Positions 8,516 to 13,385 of a DNA stretch of 36,846 nucleotides are shown piece after piece. A model generated the notes under the pieces. That model was not told the origin of the DNA. It was given only the letters and a program-made list of their open reading frames with translations, and did not search any database. The stretch spans positions 1 through 36,846 of IMG/VR virus record IMGVR_UViG_3300047409_000639; one strand, written 5' to 3'. The position numbers and the translations under genes are program-made. The DNA comes from a virus. Position 1 is the first letter of the stretch. The number at the start of each line of letters is the position of its first letter.

Positions 8516-8552
8516 CAAAAAGAAAAACTTAGAATCCATGTAGGATTCTAAG
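8516..8552 (-). terminator. Rho-independent terminator
   Basis: On the transcribed strand a perfect 10-bp stem CTTAGAATCC / GGATTCTAAG (8543-8552 with 8528-8537) with a 5-base loop is followed by TTTTTCTTTTTG. It lies directly after the stop of the gene at 8560-8814. This is the cleanest terminator in the window and closes the transcription unit that starts at the element at 8831-8867. Confidence 0.85.
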
Positions 8553-8559
8553 CTTGGGA

Positions 8560-8814
8560 CTACGACTCGTTCTTCCGGTTCTTCCAGTTCGACTTGAGCG
8601 TCGAAAGCTTGGCGGCTGCCTTCACGACCAGCGGGTCAGTGATCTTGTCGGTCTGATTGGCGACCAGGTGGCCGACGACGATACCGGTGCAAGTAGCAGT
8701 GATTGAATCATGCTCCAGCTCCGTGTTATCGGCGATCAGCGTCTGGGTCCTTTCGGCGACGTTCATCATGACGATGGTGTGGACAACCTTCTGGGCGATC
8801 TTGACGTGGGTCAT
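8560..8814 (-). CDS. Small phage protein of the repeated-promoter set (84 aa)
   Basis: An 84-residue protein from ATG 8814, with CAGGAGATTCAG in front as ribosome site. It begins MTHVKIAQKVVHTIVMMNVAERTQ and has a mildly hydrophobic centre (ITATCTGIVVGHLVANQ, 38-54) and a basic C-terminus. It is not similar in sequence to the other micro-genes, but it has the same setting: its own copy of the conserved upstream element (8831-8867) and its own terminator (8516-8552), making it a one-gene transcription unit inside a larger operon. Function unknown. Confidence 0.7.
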   Translation of the reverse strand: MTHVKIAQKVVHTIVMMNVAERTQTLIADNTELEHDSITATCTGIVVGHLVANQTDKITDPLVVKAAAKLSTLKSNWKNRKNES

Positions 8815-8830
8815 CTGAATCTCCTGAATA

Positions 8831-8867
8831 GTAGTGGGGTCTCATTACATGGCGTGTTTTTTTCGCG
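8831..8867 (-). promoter_or_regulatory. Conserved upstream element, copy 1 (candidate promoter)
   Basis: The transcribed strand reads CGCG, an A-rich run, CACGCCA, then TGTAATGAGACCC and CACTAC. Five other copies exist at 12066-13375, each upstream of a small gene or a short non-coding unit. TGTAAT would be a plausible -10 hexamer, while no standard -35 is conserved. This copy is enclosed in an inverted repeat (GGGTCTC/GAGACCC extended by AGTGGG and CACTACTATT) that reaches the stop codon of the gene at 8883. Confidence 0.6.
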
Positions 8868-8882
8868 AGACCCCGCCCACTA

Positions 8883-9452
8883 TTACGTCTTGATGATCCA
8901 GCCGTTCTTGACCTTGGCGAGCAGCTCCTGGTCGTTCATCTCCTCCGCCTCGGCCTTGGTGATGACCTTCTCCTCCGTGGGGGTCACCACACTGCGTGCC
9001 TGACCGTACGAGCCGTCCGGCACCTGCTCGCGCAGAAGCGGAGCGTCCGGTGCGGTCTTGGTGCGCGCCTCGATCTTCTTCGCCACGTCGTCGAGCCCCT
9101 CGGGCATGATCGAATTGAAGAAGGTGGCGGCGAAGTCCTCGTCGCTGATCAGCTCGATGAGGAGCACCGAGTAGGCGTTGGACTGCCGGAACTCGTTGAG
9201 GATCTCCTCGTTGCGGAGGAACTGCTTGCCGTTCTCCGAGACCTTGCCGACGGAGCGGTTGATGAGGGTCTTGAAAACGCCCATGACCACGGCCCCGTCC
9301 GTCGTCTCCGTGATCTTCGCCAGGAGGGCTGACATGCCGCCCGGCGTCTCCGCCTCGATCTCCATGAGATCCGCGGGAGACAGGTTGAACGTGAAGAGGT
9401 CGGTGACTTCGTTGCCGTTGAAGTCCTTGTACGTGATGTTCTTCTTCAGCAC
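8883..9452 (-). CDS. Conserved phage protein resembling tail-chaperone-like family
   Basis: A 189-residue protein. The likely start is GTG 9452, preceded by AAGGAGAACAAGTA and overlapping the upstream stop by one base (TAGTG). The N-terminus KKNITYKDFNGNEVTDLFTF followed by NLSPADLMEIE and a helical core FLRNEEILNEFRQSNAYSVL is a family often found in actinobacterial and Firmicute phages, in places annotated as a tail assembly chaperone. Here it lies far from the tail genes among membrane proteins, and a better chaperone candidate exists at 25894-26433. It may be a paralogue or have a different role. The C-terminus after about residue 150 is polar. Confidence 0.65.
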   Translation of the reverse strand: MLKKNITYKDFNGNEVTDLFTFNLSPADLMEIEAETPGGMSALLAKITETTDGAVVMGVFKTLINRSVGKVSENGKQFLRNEEILNEFRQSNAYSVLLIELISDEDFAATFFNSIMPEGLDDVAKKIEARTKTAPDAPLLREQVPDGSYGQARSVVTPTEEKVITKAEAEEMNDQELLAKVKNGWIIKT

Positions 9453-9655
9453 TACTTGTTCTCCTTGATCTGGAAGACGCAGTACTTGTGCGCGGTCAGG
9501 GGCGGGTCGGTCATGAAACGAACCTCGCCCATGTCCCATCCACGGTAGGCGGCGCCATCGAGTGATGACGCCTCCCGACGAGCGCGCAATTCAGCGATCG
9601 CTGCGCTCTCGTCATCCGTGAACAGGACGTACCTGCGAGTAACCGGTGAGGTCAT
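9452..9655 (-). CDS. Small conserved protein (67 aa), unknown
   Basis: ATG 9655 overlaps the upstream stop as ATGA. The 67 residues start MTSPVTRRYVLFTDDESAA and end FMTDPPLTAHKYCVFQIKEN. A beta-strand-rich start and end around a helix (AAIAELRARREASS) suggest a small folded domain. No motif is recognised. Gene order and overlaps on both sides place it in one operon with the membrane protein at 9652-9906 and the protein at 8883-9452. Confidence 0.65.
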   Translation of the reverse strand: MTSPVTRRYVLFTDDESAAIAELRARREASSLDGAAYRGWDMGEVRFMTDPPLTAHKYCVFQIKENK

Positions 9656-9906
9656 CCGCGGACTGCCGCCTCCTCCACCTGCTCGGCGACCTCCTCGACC
9701 TTCTGGGCGCCCTTGATGACAAGCGGGCGGAAGTACAGCTTGCGGCCGATGATCACGCCGAGCGCGACGCCGGTGGCGGCGATGGCGACCCGCTGGACCA
9801 GCGGGGACATGGTGACGTCGACGCCCAGAGCGGGCTTGGAGCCGTTGAGGTTGACCTCCTCGGCCGTGCCGTCGACGATGCGATCGGACAGGGACTCGTT
9901 GTGCAT
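9652..9906 (-). CDS. Small single-pass membrane protein (84 aa)
   Basis: ATG 9906 follows AAGGAGCAGTA. The first 30 residues are polar; a span at about 36-54 (LVQRVAIAATGVALGVIIG) crosses the membrane, then basic RKLYFR and a coiled acidic helix VEEVAEQVEEAAV near the end. The topology resembles an anchored helical adaptor. Its 5' leader carries the compact RNA structure at 9939-9998. Function unknown. Confidence 0.7.
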   Translation of the reverse strand: MHNESLSDRIVDGTAEEVNLNGSKPALGVDVTMSPLVQRVAIAATGVALGVIIGRKLYFRPLVIKGAQKVEEVAEQVEEAAVRG

Positions 9907-9938
9907 TACTGCTCCTTCTTGATTGAATGAAATATGAT

Positions 9939-9998
9939 GCCGGGATTTCTTCCACAGGCTCCCGGCGGGCCTGCGGGTAGACACTTCTACCCTGGAAG
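9939..9998 (-). ncRNA. Predicted three-way-junction pseudoknot RNA element
   Basis: The 94-base gap between two genes can fold almost without unpaired bases. Stem 1 is CUUCCA (9998-9993) with UGGAAG (9954-9949). Stem 2 is GGGUAG (9992-9987) with CUACCC (9980-9975), loop of 6. Stem 3 is CAGGC (9973-9969) with GCCUG (9959-9955), loop of 9. Seven bases of the stem 3 loop, GCCGGGA (9966-9960), are a perfect complement of UCCCGGC (9945-9939) just downstream, giving a pseudoknot. No U-run follows, so it is not a terminator. It begins 3 bases after one stop codon and ends 32 bases before the next ATG. Folded by eye. Confidence 0.6.
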
Positions 9999-10000
9999 GC

Positions 10001-10783
10001 TTAGTACAGCTTGCTGTAGTCCTGCGTCGGCCCGACCACGTAGTCGAGCACCATGCAAGGACGGTTGTCCGACGACAGAGTTGCCGAGAACACGACCTCG
10101 AGAAGGTTATTGGTGTTCCAGCCCACTTCATCCGAGTGTCGCGTCGGTGCCAGCCCGATGTGCTCGTAGAAAGAACTCAAGCTGGCGTACATGTGATGGA
10201 TGATGTCGTAGTTGACCTTGTTCTCGGCCTGCCGAATCGTCTCCATCGAACTCTGGAAATATCGTCCAGAGATGTTGTCCTTGCACAGCACGTCGCCGTT
10301 GCCGGTGATGATGACCTGCTTGTTCTCGACCGGGTCACGATTGACGCGGTCCTGGGCGATCTCATCACGAATCGCCTGTTCCTTCTTCTCTCCCAGACGC
10401 TCGACGACCTTCTCCTTGTACTCCTGGAAGGAGCGCTCGGAGATTCCATAGGCGGCAGCCAGAGCTGCGGCCTTCTTCTGGTCGATCCGGTTGGCCGTGA
10501 TGATCGAAGCGATCGTCAGGCCCCCCATGCCCATCGGCGGAATGAGTTCCGGCCAGATCAACCGCACCTTCGTTTTGACGTCGAAATCGACCTCGTCGTG
10601 ATCCGGGTGCTCGTTGAAGAAGGCGTCAGCCTCCTCCTGGAGGATCTCGGATGCCTTGAATCCGGCCCGGAACGACAGCACGGCCGTTGAGACGGTGCCC
10701 ACTACGCCGACAGCGGTCAGGAGAACGGACTTGTTCTCATGCGCGTACCGCTGGGCGTCCCTCCACATCTCACTGATGTTCAC
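10001..10783 (-). CDS. DUF6353-like membrane protein, copy 2
   Basis: A 260-residue protein from GTG 10783, overlapping the upstream gene by 14 bases. A first span LLTAVGVVGTVSTAVLSFRAG (21-41), then an acidic loop EEADAFFNEHPDHDEVDFD, a second hydrophobic segment LIPPMGMGGLTIASIITA (about 80-97) and the helix AAALAAAYGISERSFQEYKE (105-124) match the DUF6353 pattern also seen at 6779-7681. The C-terminal domain is soluble. The two copies differ in sequence outside these regions, so the duplication is old or the genes came separately. Function unknown, probably at the cytoplasmic membrane. Confidence 0.7.
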   Translation of the reverse strand: MNISEMWRDAQRYAHENKSVLLTAVGVVGTVSTAVLSFRAGFKASEILQEEADAFFNEHPDHDEVDFDVKTKVRLIWPELIPPMGMGGLTIASIITANRIDQKKAAALAAAYGISERSFQEYKEKVVERLGEKKEQAIRDEIAQDRVNRDPVENKQVIITGNGDVLCKDNISGRYFQSSMETIRQAENKVNYDIIHHMYASLSSFYEHIGLAPTRHSDEVGWNTNNLLEVVFSATLSSDNRPCMVLDYVVGPTQDYSKLY

Positions 10784-10982
10784 TATCGTTCTTCTCCTTC
10801 ACAGGCCACCGAAATATGGGCGCATCCTCACCGAAGATCTTGCGATCGTCATCGGTGCATATACGCCCCTGTTGAAGCTGGTCCTCCGCGGGATGACCGA
10901 ATGCCCAATTCAGGGCCTTCCAGATCGCCGTGAAGAATGCGACAACGCACAAGAAATATGCGATGAACACGAGCCAGTGCAT
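10770..10982 (-). CDS. Small membrane protein (70 aa)
   Basis: ATG 10982 immediately follows the upstream stop (TAAATG). Residues 2-24 (HWLVFIAYFLCVVAFFTAIWKAL) form one aromatic-rich membrane span. The rest is soluble, with CTDDDRKIFGEDAPIFRWPV near the end, a short tail with acidic and aromatic residues. It overlaps the DUF6353-like gene by 14 bases, so co-translation is likely. No known family recognised. Confidence 0.7.
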   Translation of the reverse strand: MHWLVFIAYFLCVVAFFTAIWKALNWAFGHPAEDQLQQGRICTDDDRKIFGEDAPIFRWPVKEKNDSEHQ

Positions 10983-11342
10983 TTACACCTTCTTGAGGAA
11001 GACGGCGCGGGTGACTCCCATCATCGACATACGGAACCGCAGCCGATGGTTGCGATACACGAACTGCTTGGTCTTGTCCTGCGAGCCGAACAGAGCAGCA
11101 TCCAGCGCTTCGGTATCGGCCTTGGAGATGATGACCGGACTGCCGTATCCGAACGTGCCCTTCCAGTACAGCGCCGTGTCACCGTCGGCGTGCAGGTTGA
11201 TCACGATTTGCTTGTTCTTGATCTGAGCGACGAACGTTCCGTCGTCAGACTTCCAGGTCCCCTCGTAGCCTCGTGCCTCCGCAGTGCCACAAGCGGTGAG
11301 CATGGCAGCAAAGAGGGCGACAACAAAAATGATGCGTACCAC
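10983..11342 (-). CDS. Secreted lipoprotein
   Basis: A 119-residue protein from GTG 11342, with AAGGAGCACATC upstream. The N-terminus MVRIIFVVALFAAMLTAC is a type II signal peptide: a basic residue, a hydrophobic core and lipobox LTAC with the lipidated Cys at 18. The mature part is beta-rich (YEGTWKSDDGTFVAQIKNKQ, ALYWKGTFGYGSP) and ends with basic residues. It should be exported and anchored on the outer face of the cytoplasmic membrane. Phage lipoproteins of other systems (for example T5 Llp and TP-J34 Ltp) block superinfection; a similar role is possible here but unproven. Confidence 0.8.
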   Translation of the reverse strand: MVRIIFVVALFAAMLTACGTAEARGYEGTWKSDDGTFVAQIKNKQIVINLHADGDTALYWKGTFGYGSPVIISKADTEALDAALFGSQDKTKQFVYRNHRLRFRMSMMGVTRAVFLKKV

Positions 11343-11357
11343 GATGTGCTCCTTGAT

Positions 11358-11630
11358 TTAGGTTGGTCTTCTGCGAATCCTGACGGGTCTCCGTCCCCAT
11401 TGCCGAGCCTTCCAGCATGTCGAGACCCAGAAATCGAGTTGCGAACAGCAACCGATGTGATCGCGAACGACCCACTCCTTACGGCGAGTGGGGCTGTTGC
11501 TCACGATCAGATGCGTGCCGAGCGGATAGCTGTTGGAAGCCACCGACCCGGCACGTGTGTACGTCCCATCGCTCATCGTGCCTGTGACACAGTAAGCAGT
11601 GGAAATAACGGCAATCATGCGGACGAACAT
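11358..11630 (-). CDS. 3D-domain (double-psi beta-barrel) protein
   Basis: A 90-residue protein from ATG 11630, preceded by AAGGGAGCATC. The sequence STAYCVTGTMSDGTYTRAG (9-27), SNSYPLGTHLIVSN and VVRDHIGCCSQLDFWVSTC fits the 3D/RlpA-like barrel found in lytic transglycosylases and resuscitation-type proteins; the conserved Asp residues appear in MSDG, VRDH and QLDFW. It ends in a very basic WGRRPVRIRRRPT. Such domains cut or bind peptidoglycan. There is only a weak N-terminal hydrophobic stretch, so export is uncertain. It might help lysis or local wall opening. Confidence 0.75.
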   Translation of the reverse strand: MFVRMIAVISTAYCVTGTMSDGTYTRAGSVASNSYPLGTHLIVSNSPTRRKEWVVRDHIGCCSQLDFWVSTCWKARQWGRRPVRIRRRPT

Positions 11631-11641
11631 GATGCTCCCTT

Positions 11642-11779
11642 CTATCGCTTGCGAAACCAGCTTCGGGCGATGGACGCAAAGCACAGCGCCCAGATGACGT
11701 TGACGACCGAGTCGTCGATCTTCAGGTGGACGTTGACATCGACGTCACCCTTGATGTGCTCGGGGACAAGACCGCTCAT
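11642..11779 (-). CDS. Micro-protein with C-terminal hydrophobic helix (45 aa)
   Basis: ATG 11779 overlaps the upstream stop as ATGA and gives 45 residues. The first half is polar (HIKGDVDVNVHLKIDD), the second is a short hydrophobic helix VVNVIWALCFASIARSWF followed by RKR. It may insert in the membrane by its C-terminus. Coding support comes from the tight overlap with the upstream gene and the start of the next gene 11 bases further. Function unknown. Confidence 0.6.
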   Translation of the reverse strand: MSGLVPEHIKGDVDVNVHLKIDDSVVNVIWALCFASIARSWFRKR

Positions 11780-11955
11780 CGGCGAGCAGCCTTGATGCGA
11801 CGGTCGACGTCCTTGGCGTACGCTCGCGAGCCCTTGGACTCGCCGTGCGCCTTGATCAGCTTGGCGCCCGCGGTCATGAGACCGGAGGCGATGGCCAGGG
11901 CCAGCAGGGGGTTCTGCTCGGCCTGGGCCTGCAGGTTGGCGAGGAACTTGTCCAC
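11776..11955 (-). CDS. Small protein with hydrophobic helix (59 aa)
   Basis: GTG 11955 preceded by AAGGAGTAGACC. The product starts MDKFLANLQAQAEQNPLLAL, has a moderately hydrophobic stretch ALAIASGLMTAGAKLI (19-34) and a basic C-terminus DVDRRIKAARR. Third codon positions are nearly all G/C, which supports coding. Upstream it has a 170-base leader holding a terminator-like hairpin (11975-12011) and the conserved element copy 2. Function unknown. Confidence 0.65.
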   Translation of the reverse strand: MDKFLANLQAQAEQNPLLALAIASGLMTAGAKLIKAHGESKGSRAYAKDVDRRIKAARR

Positions 11956-11974
11956 GGTCTACTCCTTGATTGAG

Positions 11975-12011
11975 GACAGAAAAAAAGAGAAGGTCTGCAA
12001 GGAGCGTCGAA
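11975..12011 (-). terminator. Terminator-like hairpin in leader
   Basis: On the transcribed strand TCTGCAAGAG, a 7-base loop and CTCCTTGCAGA pair with one bulged base, followed by CCTTCTCTTTTTTTC. It lies between the conserved element at 12066-12093 and the gene starting at 11955, so it would end a short transcript of roughly 90 bases or act as an attenuator. The T-run begins 7 bases after the stem, which weakens it. Confidence 0.6.
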
Positions 12012-12065
12012 CTCTTGCAGAACTGGTTGCATCTAAGCAACTACATTCGTGTCACAGTACTTCCT
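12012..12065 (-). other. Gene-free short unit after element copy 2
   Basis: Between element copy 2 and the hairpin at 11975-12011 there is no ORF of meaningful length. A Shine-Dalgarno-like AGAAGGAA is followed by GTG and a stop after four codons, and a small hairpin GTTGC/GCAAC lies at about 12026-12041. In neighbouring cassettes this position holds a gene, so this is either a short RNA or a cassette that lost its gene. Confidence 0.4.
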
Positions 12066-12093
12066 TCTCATTACATGCCATGAATTTTTCGCG
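12066..12093 (-). promoter_or_regulatory. Conserved upstream element, copy 2
   Basis: The transcribed strand reads CGCGAAAAATTCATGGCA then TGTAATGAGA. It matches the other five copies over the CGCG, A-rich and TGTAATGAGA parts but lacks the final CCC. It follows directly on the terminator at 12096-12124. Confidence 0.55.
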
Positions 12094-12095
12094 AG

Positions 12096-12124
12096 GTAAA
12101 AGGAAAACCCGTGTGGGTTCTCCT
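12096..12124 (-). terminator. Hairpin terminator after 48-aa gene
   Basis: Stem AGGAGAACCC / GGGTTTTCCT with loop ACAC (12115-12124 with 12101-12110) and one mismatch, followed by TTTTACC. The same 24 bases recur in the terminator at 12625-12657, so the two are a repeated module. Confidence 0.7.
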
Positions 12125-12128
12125 CTTG

Positions 12129-12275
12129 TTACCAGGTCTTGCCTTCGCGGGAAATGCGGTCAGCAACCTCAACGAAACGGCGCTGGTCGGCGAAGCGCTG
12201 CTCCAGGCGAAGCTGGGTAAGCTTGTCCTGAAACTTGCGCTCCTTGCGGGCGGCGACGATGTTCTTGATGGTCAT
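12129..12275 (-). CDS. Basic helical micro-protein (48 aa)
   Basis: ATG 12275 begins a 48-residue protein MTIKNIVAARKERKFQDKLT.. rich in Arg, Lys and Gln, ending SREGKTW. It is probably a single helix or helical hairpin that could bind nucleic acid or a protein partner. It sits alone between conserved element copy 3 and a hairpin terminator, which with strong G/C third positions (GCC, CGC, AAG, CAG) supports real coding. The ribosome site GAGAAAGAGA is weak. No known family. Confidence 0.65.
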   Translation of the reverse strand: MTIKNIVAARKERKFQDKLTQLRLEQRFADQRRFVEVADRISREGKTW

Positions 12276-12298
12276 TGAAATCTCTTTCTCATTTGGGT

Positions 12299-12334
12299 GT
12301 AGTGGGTCTCATTACATGACGTGTTTTTTTCGCG
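12299..12334 (-). promoter_or_regulatory. Conserved upstream element, copy 3
   Basis: The transcribed strand reads CGCGAAAAAAACACGTCA then TGTAATGAGACCC and ACTAC, differing from copy 1 at a single base over the core. It lies 24 bases upstream of the ATG at 12275 and directly after the terminator of the preceding gene. Confidence 0.6.
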
Positions 12335-12363
12335 AAAACTGAAAGCCCGTGATGGGCTCTCAG
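12335..12363 (-). terminator. Hairpin terminator after 68-aa gene
   Basis: Stem CTGAGAGCCC / GGGCTTTCAG (12354-12363 with 12339-12348) with a 5-base loop and one mismatch, followed by TTTTCG. It abuts the stop codon at 12365 and runs straight into element copy 3. Confidence 0.65.
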
Positions 12364-12364
12364 C

Positions 12365-12571
12365 TTACGAGTTCAACTCCTCGAAGTATTCGGGGTTGAA
12401 GAACTCCATCGGGTCGATGCCCTTCTCCTCCATGAAGTCACTCCACTGCTTCGCGGCCATGTAGTTCAGTCGGGCCATCACGATGAGTGTGGCTCCGGCG
12501 GCGTACTTGGCGCGGTTGCGGTGAATGTGGTTCTTGGCGGAGACGGCGTTCTTCTTGACGGTGCTCAACAT
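12365..12571 (-). CDS. Small membrane-associated protein (68 aa)
   Basis: ATG 12571 follows AAAGGAATTCACA. The 68 residues start basic (MLSTVKKNAVSAKNHIHRNR), contain a short hydrophobic stretch KYAAGATLIVMARLNYMA (22-39) and end acidic (DPMEFFNPEYFEELNS). The pattern suggests a single membrane contact with a charged tail. It is a one-gene unit with its own upstream element (12591-12624) and terminator. No family recognised. Confidence 0.7.
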   Translation of the reverse strand: MLSTVKKNAVSAKNHIHRNRAKYAAGATLIVMARLNYMAAKQWSDFMEEKGIDPMEFFNPEYFEELNS

Positions 12572-12590
12572 TGTGAATTCCTTTCGGATG

Positions 12591-12624
12591 GTGGGGTCTC
12601 ATTACATGGCATGAAAATATCGCG
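12591..12624 (-). promoter_or_regulatory. Conserved upstream element, copy 4
   Basis: The transcribed strand reads CGCGATATTTTCATGCCA then TGTAATGAGACCCCAC. The A-run is replaced by ATATTTT but spacing is kept. It is 20 bases upstream of the ATG at 12571 and follows the terminator at 12625-12657 without gap. Confidence 0.6.
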
Positions 12625-12657
12625 AAAGGAAAAAGGAAAACCCGTGTGGGTTCTCCT
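12625..12657 (-). terminator. Hairpin terminator after 71-aa gene
   Basis: The same AGGAGAACCC / GGGTTTTCCT hairpin as at 12096-12124, here (12648-12657 with 12634-12643) followed by TTTTCCTTTCGCG. Its repetition next to another cassette suggests spread of whole promoter-gene-terminator units or recombination between them. Confidence 0.7.
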
Positions 12658-12679
12658 CTGGACGACTATGGGATTGGTG

Positions 12680-12895
12680 CTAGCGGCGGAACATCTCGAG
12701 AATTTCTCGGACGGCCTCGGCGACGATCTCGTCCTTCGTCTTCTCCTGCGGGGCGGGCTCATCCAGCAGCGACTTCAGTTCCTTGATGGTCTTGAAGTGC
12801 TCCTGACGGCGACGCTCGTCGCGGGTGAAGCGAAGGTCACGAAGCTCGCTTTCGATTTGCCGATTGATTCGGTCGATGTTGTCTTCGGAAAGCAT
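12680..12895 (-). CDS. Helical coiled-coil protein (71 aa)
   Basis: ATG 12895 follows CAAGGAGACAAA, a strong ribosome site. The 71 residues are highly charged and helical (NIDRINRQIESELRDLRFTR, EHFKTIKELKSLLDE), then a short Pro-containing linker and a second helix EIVAEAVREILEMFRR. Heptad-like hydrophobic spacing suggests a coiled coil. There is no membrane span. A one-gene unit with element copy 5 and its own terminator. Function unknown. Confidence 0.7.
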   Translation of the reverse strand: MLSEDNIDRINRQIESELRDLRFTRDERRRQEHFKTIKELKSLLDEPAPQEKTKDEIVAEAVREILEMFRR

Positions 12896-12906
12896 TTTGT
12901 CTCCTT

Positions 12907-12942
12907 GTAGTGGGTCTCATTACAAGGCGTGTTTTTTACGCG
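12907..12942 (-). promoter_or_regulatory. Conserved upstream element, copy 5
   Basis: The transcribed strand reads CGCGTAAAAAACACGCCT then TGTAATGAGACCC and ACTAC. It lies 12 bases upstream of the ATG at 12895, so the ribosome site CAAGGAGA starts right after it. If the TGTAAT is a -10 box the transcript leader would be very short. Confidence 0.6.
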
Positions 12943-12952
12943 ACTTTGAGCC

Positions 12953-12976
12953 AAAATTTCCCCGCGGGATTTTTTC
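12953..12976. repeat. AT/GC palindrome between cassettes
   Basis: The + strand reads AAAATTTCCCC GCGGG ATTTTTT, an imperfect inverted repeat with an A-run on one side and a T-run on the other. It could act as a bidirectional terminator or be the remnant of a second hairpin after the terminator at 12982-13018. The stem is short and imperfect. Confidence 0.35.
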
Positions 12977-12981
12977 AGGAG

Positions 12982-13018
12982 ACAAAAAATATAGGCCATG
13001 TATTTCTACACGGCCCAT
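12982..13018 (-). terminator. Rho-independent terminator after 97-aa gene
   Basis: The transcribed strand forms ATGGGCCGTGTA / TACATGGCCTAT (13007-13018 with 12991-13002) with loop GAAA and two mismatches, followed by ATTTTTTG. It sits 15 bases after the stop at 13034. Confidence 0.7.
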
Positions 13019-13033
13019 ATCATGATGTCTACT

Positions 13034-13327
13034 TCAGCGCTTGTATGTCTTCGGCGTGGGAACGAAGTTCATCGCCTTCGACGTGATGACGTTGACGTTC
13101 TCGTGGCGGATGATGAGGATGATGCCGACGATGTGGGCAGCAACCGAGAGCATGGTGTCGGAGCTTGCGCGATCGGGCTTTTCTTCTTGCCTGATCTTCT
13201 GCAGCTTCGACAGCCGCTCTAGGGCTGCGCCGTACTTGTCGGAATCGATCTCCATATCTTGCATCTTGAGAACGAGTCTCGAAATCTCGGTGTCGATGTA
13301 CGTGTTCTTCTTCGGTGCGAATGACAT
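13034..13327 (-). CDS. Small membrane-associated protein (97 aa)
   Basis: ATG 13327 follows AAGGAGACAGAA. An N-terminal charged helical part (YIDTEISRLVLKMQDMEID, ALERLSKLQKIRQEE) precedes a hydrophobic segment MLSVAAHIVGIILIIRH (59-75) and a basic end. This could be a tail-anchored membrane protein with a cytoplasmic coiled coil. It heads the micro-gene array and has its own element (copy 6) and terminator. No family recognised. Confidence 0.7.
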   Translation of the reverse strand: MSFAPKKNTYIDTEISRLVLKMQDMEIDSDKYGAALERLSKLQKIRQEEKPDRASSDTMLSVAAHIVGIILIIRHENVNVITSKAMNFVPTPKTYKR

Positions 13328-13340
13328 TTCTGTCTCCTTA

Positions 13341-13375
13341 GTAGGGGTCTCATTATAAGCGATGTTTCCACCGCG
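13341..13375 (-). promoter_or_regulatory. Conserved upstream element, copy 6 (most divergent)
   Basis: The transcribed strand reads CGCGGTGGAAACATCGCT then TATAATGAGACCCCTAC. Here the box is a perfect TATAAT, which supports the reading of TGTAAT in the other copies as a -10 hexamer. The element lies in a larger inverted repeat: CTCCTTAGTAG and GTCTCAT arms on one side and ATGAGAC and CTACTAAGGAG on the other, the far arm lying in the last codons of the holin gene. Confidence 0.6.
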
Positions 13376-13385
13376 AATATGAGAC

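Noticed and set aside
9939-9998. tRNA or intrinsic terminator for the structured gap
   Set aside because: There are only two hairpins inside the outer stem, no T-loop signature and no CCA-type end, and no U-run follows, so neither fits.
10614-11795. 393-codon open frame on the plus strand
   Set aside because: It would run antisense through four well-supported minus-strand genes including the lipoprotein; composition is that of a shadow frame.
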